This document shows positions 61,273-64,000 of a stretch of DNA of 64,000 bases, one piece after another (within the stretch, counting starts at the first letter, position 1; each line of letters starts with the position of its first letter). The stretch is from Agaricus subrufescens (taxonomy: Eukaryota > Basidiomycota > Agaricomycetes > Agaricales > Agaricaceae), in contig CM057059.1 in the NCBI GenBank assembly GCA_029945375.1, positions 1,550,001-1,614,000 of the forward strand. Direction: 5' to 3'. A program made the translations under genes and the position numbers. The notes below the pieces were generated by a model. The model searched no databases. It was not told the origin of the DNA and was given only the letters and a program-made list of their open reading frames with translations.

Positions 61273-64000
61273 TTGGCGGTACACGTCATCATAATACTTC
61301 TGCCAGTCGGGTTCAGCAATCCTCAGTACGCGAGTGAGTTCAGCATCGTCTTCAAACGCAAACGCTTTGGGGTTGTCATACAGGAAAAGAATGAGTCCTT
61401 GAATTGACTCAATCCCGTTGATAGAATAGTGTTCGGCTCTTCAAACATAGAGCGGACACATGTTGAGGATGTGGCTTCTGGTCTCCGGCGAATCTTGGTT
61501 GCAGTGACAGACCTTGAAGGGTTCGTTCGGAAAGAATCACGCACGATAAGATCCGATTGGGGCGTGGTTGGTGATCATGTGGGTGAGACGGGCGCATAAG
61601 GGAGCATGGTCGGCGACGGTGACTCCACAATGGTTGCGGAGCCACAATCCTAAGTTAAGGTGAGTGGGTTTGTCTACCTTGTATTCATTTTTATCTAAGA
61701 CAGCGGCACTGCCCTGTTTTAACCGTCCAGATTTCTTCCGCTGACATGGTTGATGGTCTGGTGAGGAGCTGTCCGGGCTCAACATCCCATCCCTGAAACC
61801 AATGTCCAAATTTCTTCCAATGCGACCAAAGGGGGAGGTGGCTAGCCCCGCTCTCAATTGCCGCTTGGGATTTTCTGCCCATATGTGGTCCAGATACGAA
61901 GCGCTATGCTTCAACCTCTCAGACCGATCCATGCAGGAGAATGTGTTGTACCAGCTGTGCCCCTTGAAGCACTGCTGGTCTTTTGGGTCGTCAAAACCCT
62001 CTTGCCAGATCGAGATGGCGTCCTTGACTGTTTCGCTTCTCGTCCAGCTATAGGATGCAGACTGTGGAAATTGACGTCCCACTGTGTTGAAAGTCCACGC
62101 TTTGTTGGCATTGTAATACGCCTGGAAGGCTGCGAGTTGGAGACCTTCGTTATAATCTGGCTCCTTGGTGGCCCAGGACTCTAGAAAGCCCTTCACCAGA
62201 ATATCCACAGTTGGGAATTTGGTTACAAGAGCATCGAACATGAGAGAGACAGCAATAGATAATTGACCGCCTACAGGCTTGGAATTGGTTGCCATCAAAT
62301 TACGAATGGTCGAGGGGGAAGTGGTGTAGAGGATGACCCTTTTGACGTCGAGTCCCTTCTCTAGTTTGCGATAAGCCTTTAGGAGGCTGAGGAAAGCAGA
62401 CCATCCTGATAGCATTTCTTCTGTAACTCTTCTACCAGCAGCTCGGGTTTTGGACGAAATTGTTCTCCTGTGATGAATGACTGAGAGAGCGATGTGGGAG
62501 TGTGAATGGTCCTCGAGACAATGCCGAGGATCATAAGGGTGCTTGACGCCTGCAGTAATAATGTGGAGGTCGTTGATGTTGTTGAGATTAGCGACTTGAA
62601 TGTTGTCATGGTAATCTCTTGATAATTTTGAGTTCAAGGGGGGCATCTCGAACTTGATGCGGTCTGGGTACGTGTCGATGAATCTCCGTCCCACTTGTAC
62701 ATGCTCAGAGAGGGGATCGAATATCTCTTTGCAAGGGATGTTGATGATGGTGTCCAAGGGCGACTTCATCTTTTTGTGGATTGCTTTGGTTTTGAATTCC
62801 AAAGCGTTTGGATGGAGGGGGGTCTCCTTGGCTTTCCGCCATTCCACAAGTGAAAGAACGGGATGGTGTGGGTGAAGTGTGTTGAGTCGAGCGACAGCCC
62901 GATTGAAAAGCTTTCGGATAGTAATGGAGATGGGCATGAGGCCAGCCACGGCACTCATTCCACCTAGGGGGGTAGTGCGAAATGCTCCAGTGATCCAGCA
63001 CGCCCCTTGATTGTGTGTAGCTTCCACCATTTTGAGATTAGTATGGAAGCATCGAGTACCTGGGATGTACCAACAGCGGAGACCAAATGTCGCTATTGGT
63101 TGTACGCATGAGACATAAAGAATGCGCTTTTGCTTGGCTGTGAGGCCACACGCTGAGTTGCCTAGTACTTTCATACAGCGGACTGCAGAAAGTGACTTTG
63201 TAGCGTAGAATTTGACATGTTCTTTGAAATTGAGGTTGCGGTCGAACATGATCCCAAGATACCTCCACACTGTTTTCGGAGTGAGGAGGTTTGAAGTGTC
63301 AAATGGGGCGAATCCTATGTCGAGAGGGGGATTGGCCGAATGGTAGTTGCAGGCGGAATCCGCAAAATGAAAGAGTTCCGTCTTTGTGTGTTCCATAACA
63401 AGACCAAAGTCATTGAAAATGGAAGTGATGTGGGCGTACGCCTCTTTTAGAGAGTCCATAACATTGTTTCTACAATCCCCCATGGCAACAAGAAGTCCAT
63501 TGTCCACAAAAGAAAGAAAAGCAGTCAAAGGAAAATGAATACGAGCCTCATCATCCGATAACCAAGAGTCCAATAAATGGAAAACAGGCACAATATACAA
63601 TGCAGAAAGAATAGGAGAAAGAGCGCTACCTTGTCCTACACCTACATCCGAATCGAATAAAGGAGAGGTTTGGTTATTAATAGAATATTGAGTTTTTCGA
63701 CCTACTAGATAAGAAGAAAAGAAAGAAACTACTTTACTCGCATAACCAAAATGTTTGATAATTTTAGATAATGCCTGATGATTAAGAGAAGGAAAAAATT
63801 GAGCCACGTCGAAAGCGATAACTGAAGTGACCTTTTTGTTTGACCATCCCGCACGAACGTGGTGAGTGAGGGATACAGCCGCATCATCAACAGACCGCTG
63901 GATGATACCACCGGTTTGGCATGGGTGAATAGCTCCTGACGCGACTCCTTTGAATTGGAGTCACCATGCGATCATTTTCTCTATGAGCTTCCCCATAGTG
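61273..64000 (-). mobile_element. LINE L2 with reverse transcriptase, incomplete at both ends
   Basis: Minus-strand LINE. Its 3' end is missing at about 61273 and its 5' part lies outside the window. It encodes most of ORF2 and is the only non-LTR RT in the window. The left junction with the orphan ORF shows no poly-A, so the 3' end was lost by later rearrangement. Confidence 0.92.
61273..64000 (-). pseudogene. LINE ORF2: reverse transcriptase and C-terminal region
   Basis: RT motifs in order from the right edge: GAIHPCQTGGIIQRSVDDAAV, SVIAFDVAQFFPSLNH (catalytic Asp), GVGQGSALSPILSALYIVPVF, LSFVDNGLLVAMG (FVDN where FxDD is usual), HTKTELFHF, WRYLGIMFDRNLNF. A long C-terminal region with degenerate RNase H-like sequence follows, then KPTHLNLGLWLRN, ITNHAPIGSYRA. 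It is open from about 63955 to 61540. TGA at 61537-61539 (CGA in L1), TGA near 61452 and TGA near 63960 inactivate it. Confidence 0.9.

Noticed and set aside
1..64000. tRNA, rRNA or bacterial-type operon features
   Set aside because: No cloverleaf, rRNA segment or ribosome-binding-site pattern was noticed, and all recognisable genes belong to eukaryotic retroelements. No computed search was possible.

Overview
The window appears to hold no host gene. It is a 64 kb block of nested retrotransposons, as found in heterochromatin-like parts of a filamentous fungal genome. Basidiomycota is my best guess, from the element types (fungal-style LINE, two Ty1/copia families, a Tf1/sushi-like chromovirus); this is inference, not proof. 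There is no rRNA, tRNA, CRISPR array or bacterial-type operon that I can see. For the reader, R1-R15 are ORF1-only non-LTR retroposons, N1-N2 are non-coding retroposons with the same kind of ends, C1-C10 are copia pieces, L1-L2 are LINE ORF2 copies, and G is the gypsy element.

Layout. 1-755 is unassigned and may be the end of an LTR element. 756-9887: R1, then copia C1 split by R2 (itself split by R3), then R4 and R5. 9888-23181: copia C2 (family B) split by R6; R7; R8; an integrase-deleted copia C3; R9 split by R10; copia C4. 23182-29133: copia C5 (family A) split by R11 and by N1; R11 carries a 120 bp palindromic MITE. 29134-41119: copia C6 (A) cut by copia C7 (B), which is cut by R12. R12 is split by R13 (split by R14) and then cut by copia C8 (B), which is split by N2; N2 holds a solo LTR. 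The tail of R15 ends this part. 41120-61045: two head-to-head family A copia elements, C9 (minus, split by LINE L1) and C10 (plus, split by gypsy G at 52038-60336). 61046-64000: a short orphan ORF, then LINE L2 encoding a reverse transcriptase that runs off the right edge.

How the parts fit together. The only non-LTR reverse transcriptase in view is on L1 and L2. L1 ends in the same 3' tail as the retroposons that carry only ORF1 (an RNA-binding, zinc-knuckle protein) and as the non-coding ones. The simplest reading is a LINE enzyme acting in trans on two kinds of parasite: protein-coding ORF1-only elements, comparable to mammalian HAL1, and long non-coding elements. Most of these copies keep their 5' ends, which carry a hairpin, and several have 11-15 bp target-site duplications. 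The copia families use an internal half-tRNA-iMet primer site and carry a paired LTR hairpin whose bases covary between families. The gypsy element carries a self-priming signal (13 nt complementarity between the predicted mRNA 5' end and the PBS) and a -1 slippery site at the gag stop. Many copies are broken by CGA-to-TGA changes, consistent with CpG methylation and deamination. Element boundaries marked by target-site duplications are firm; the others are good to a few bases.
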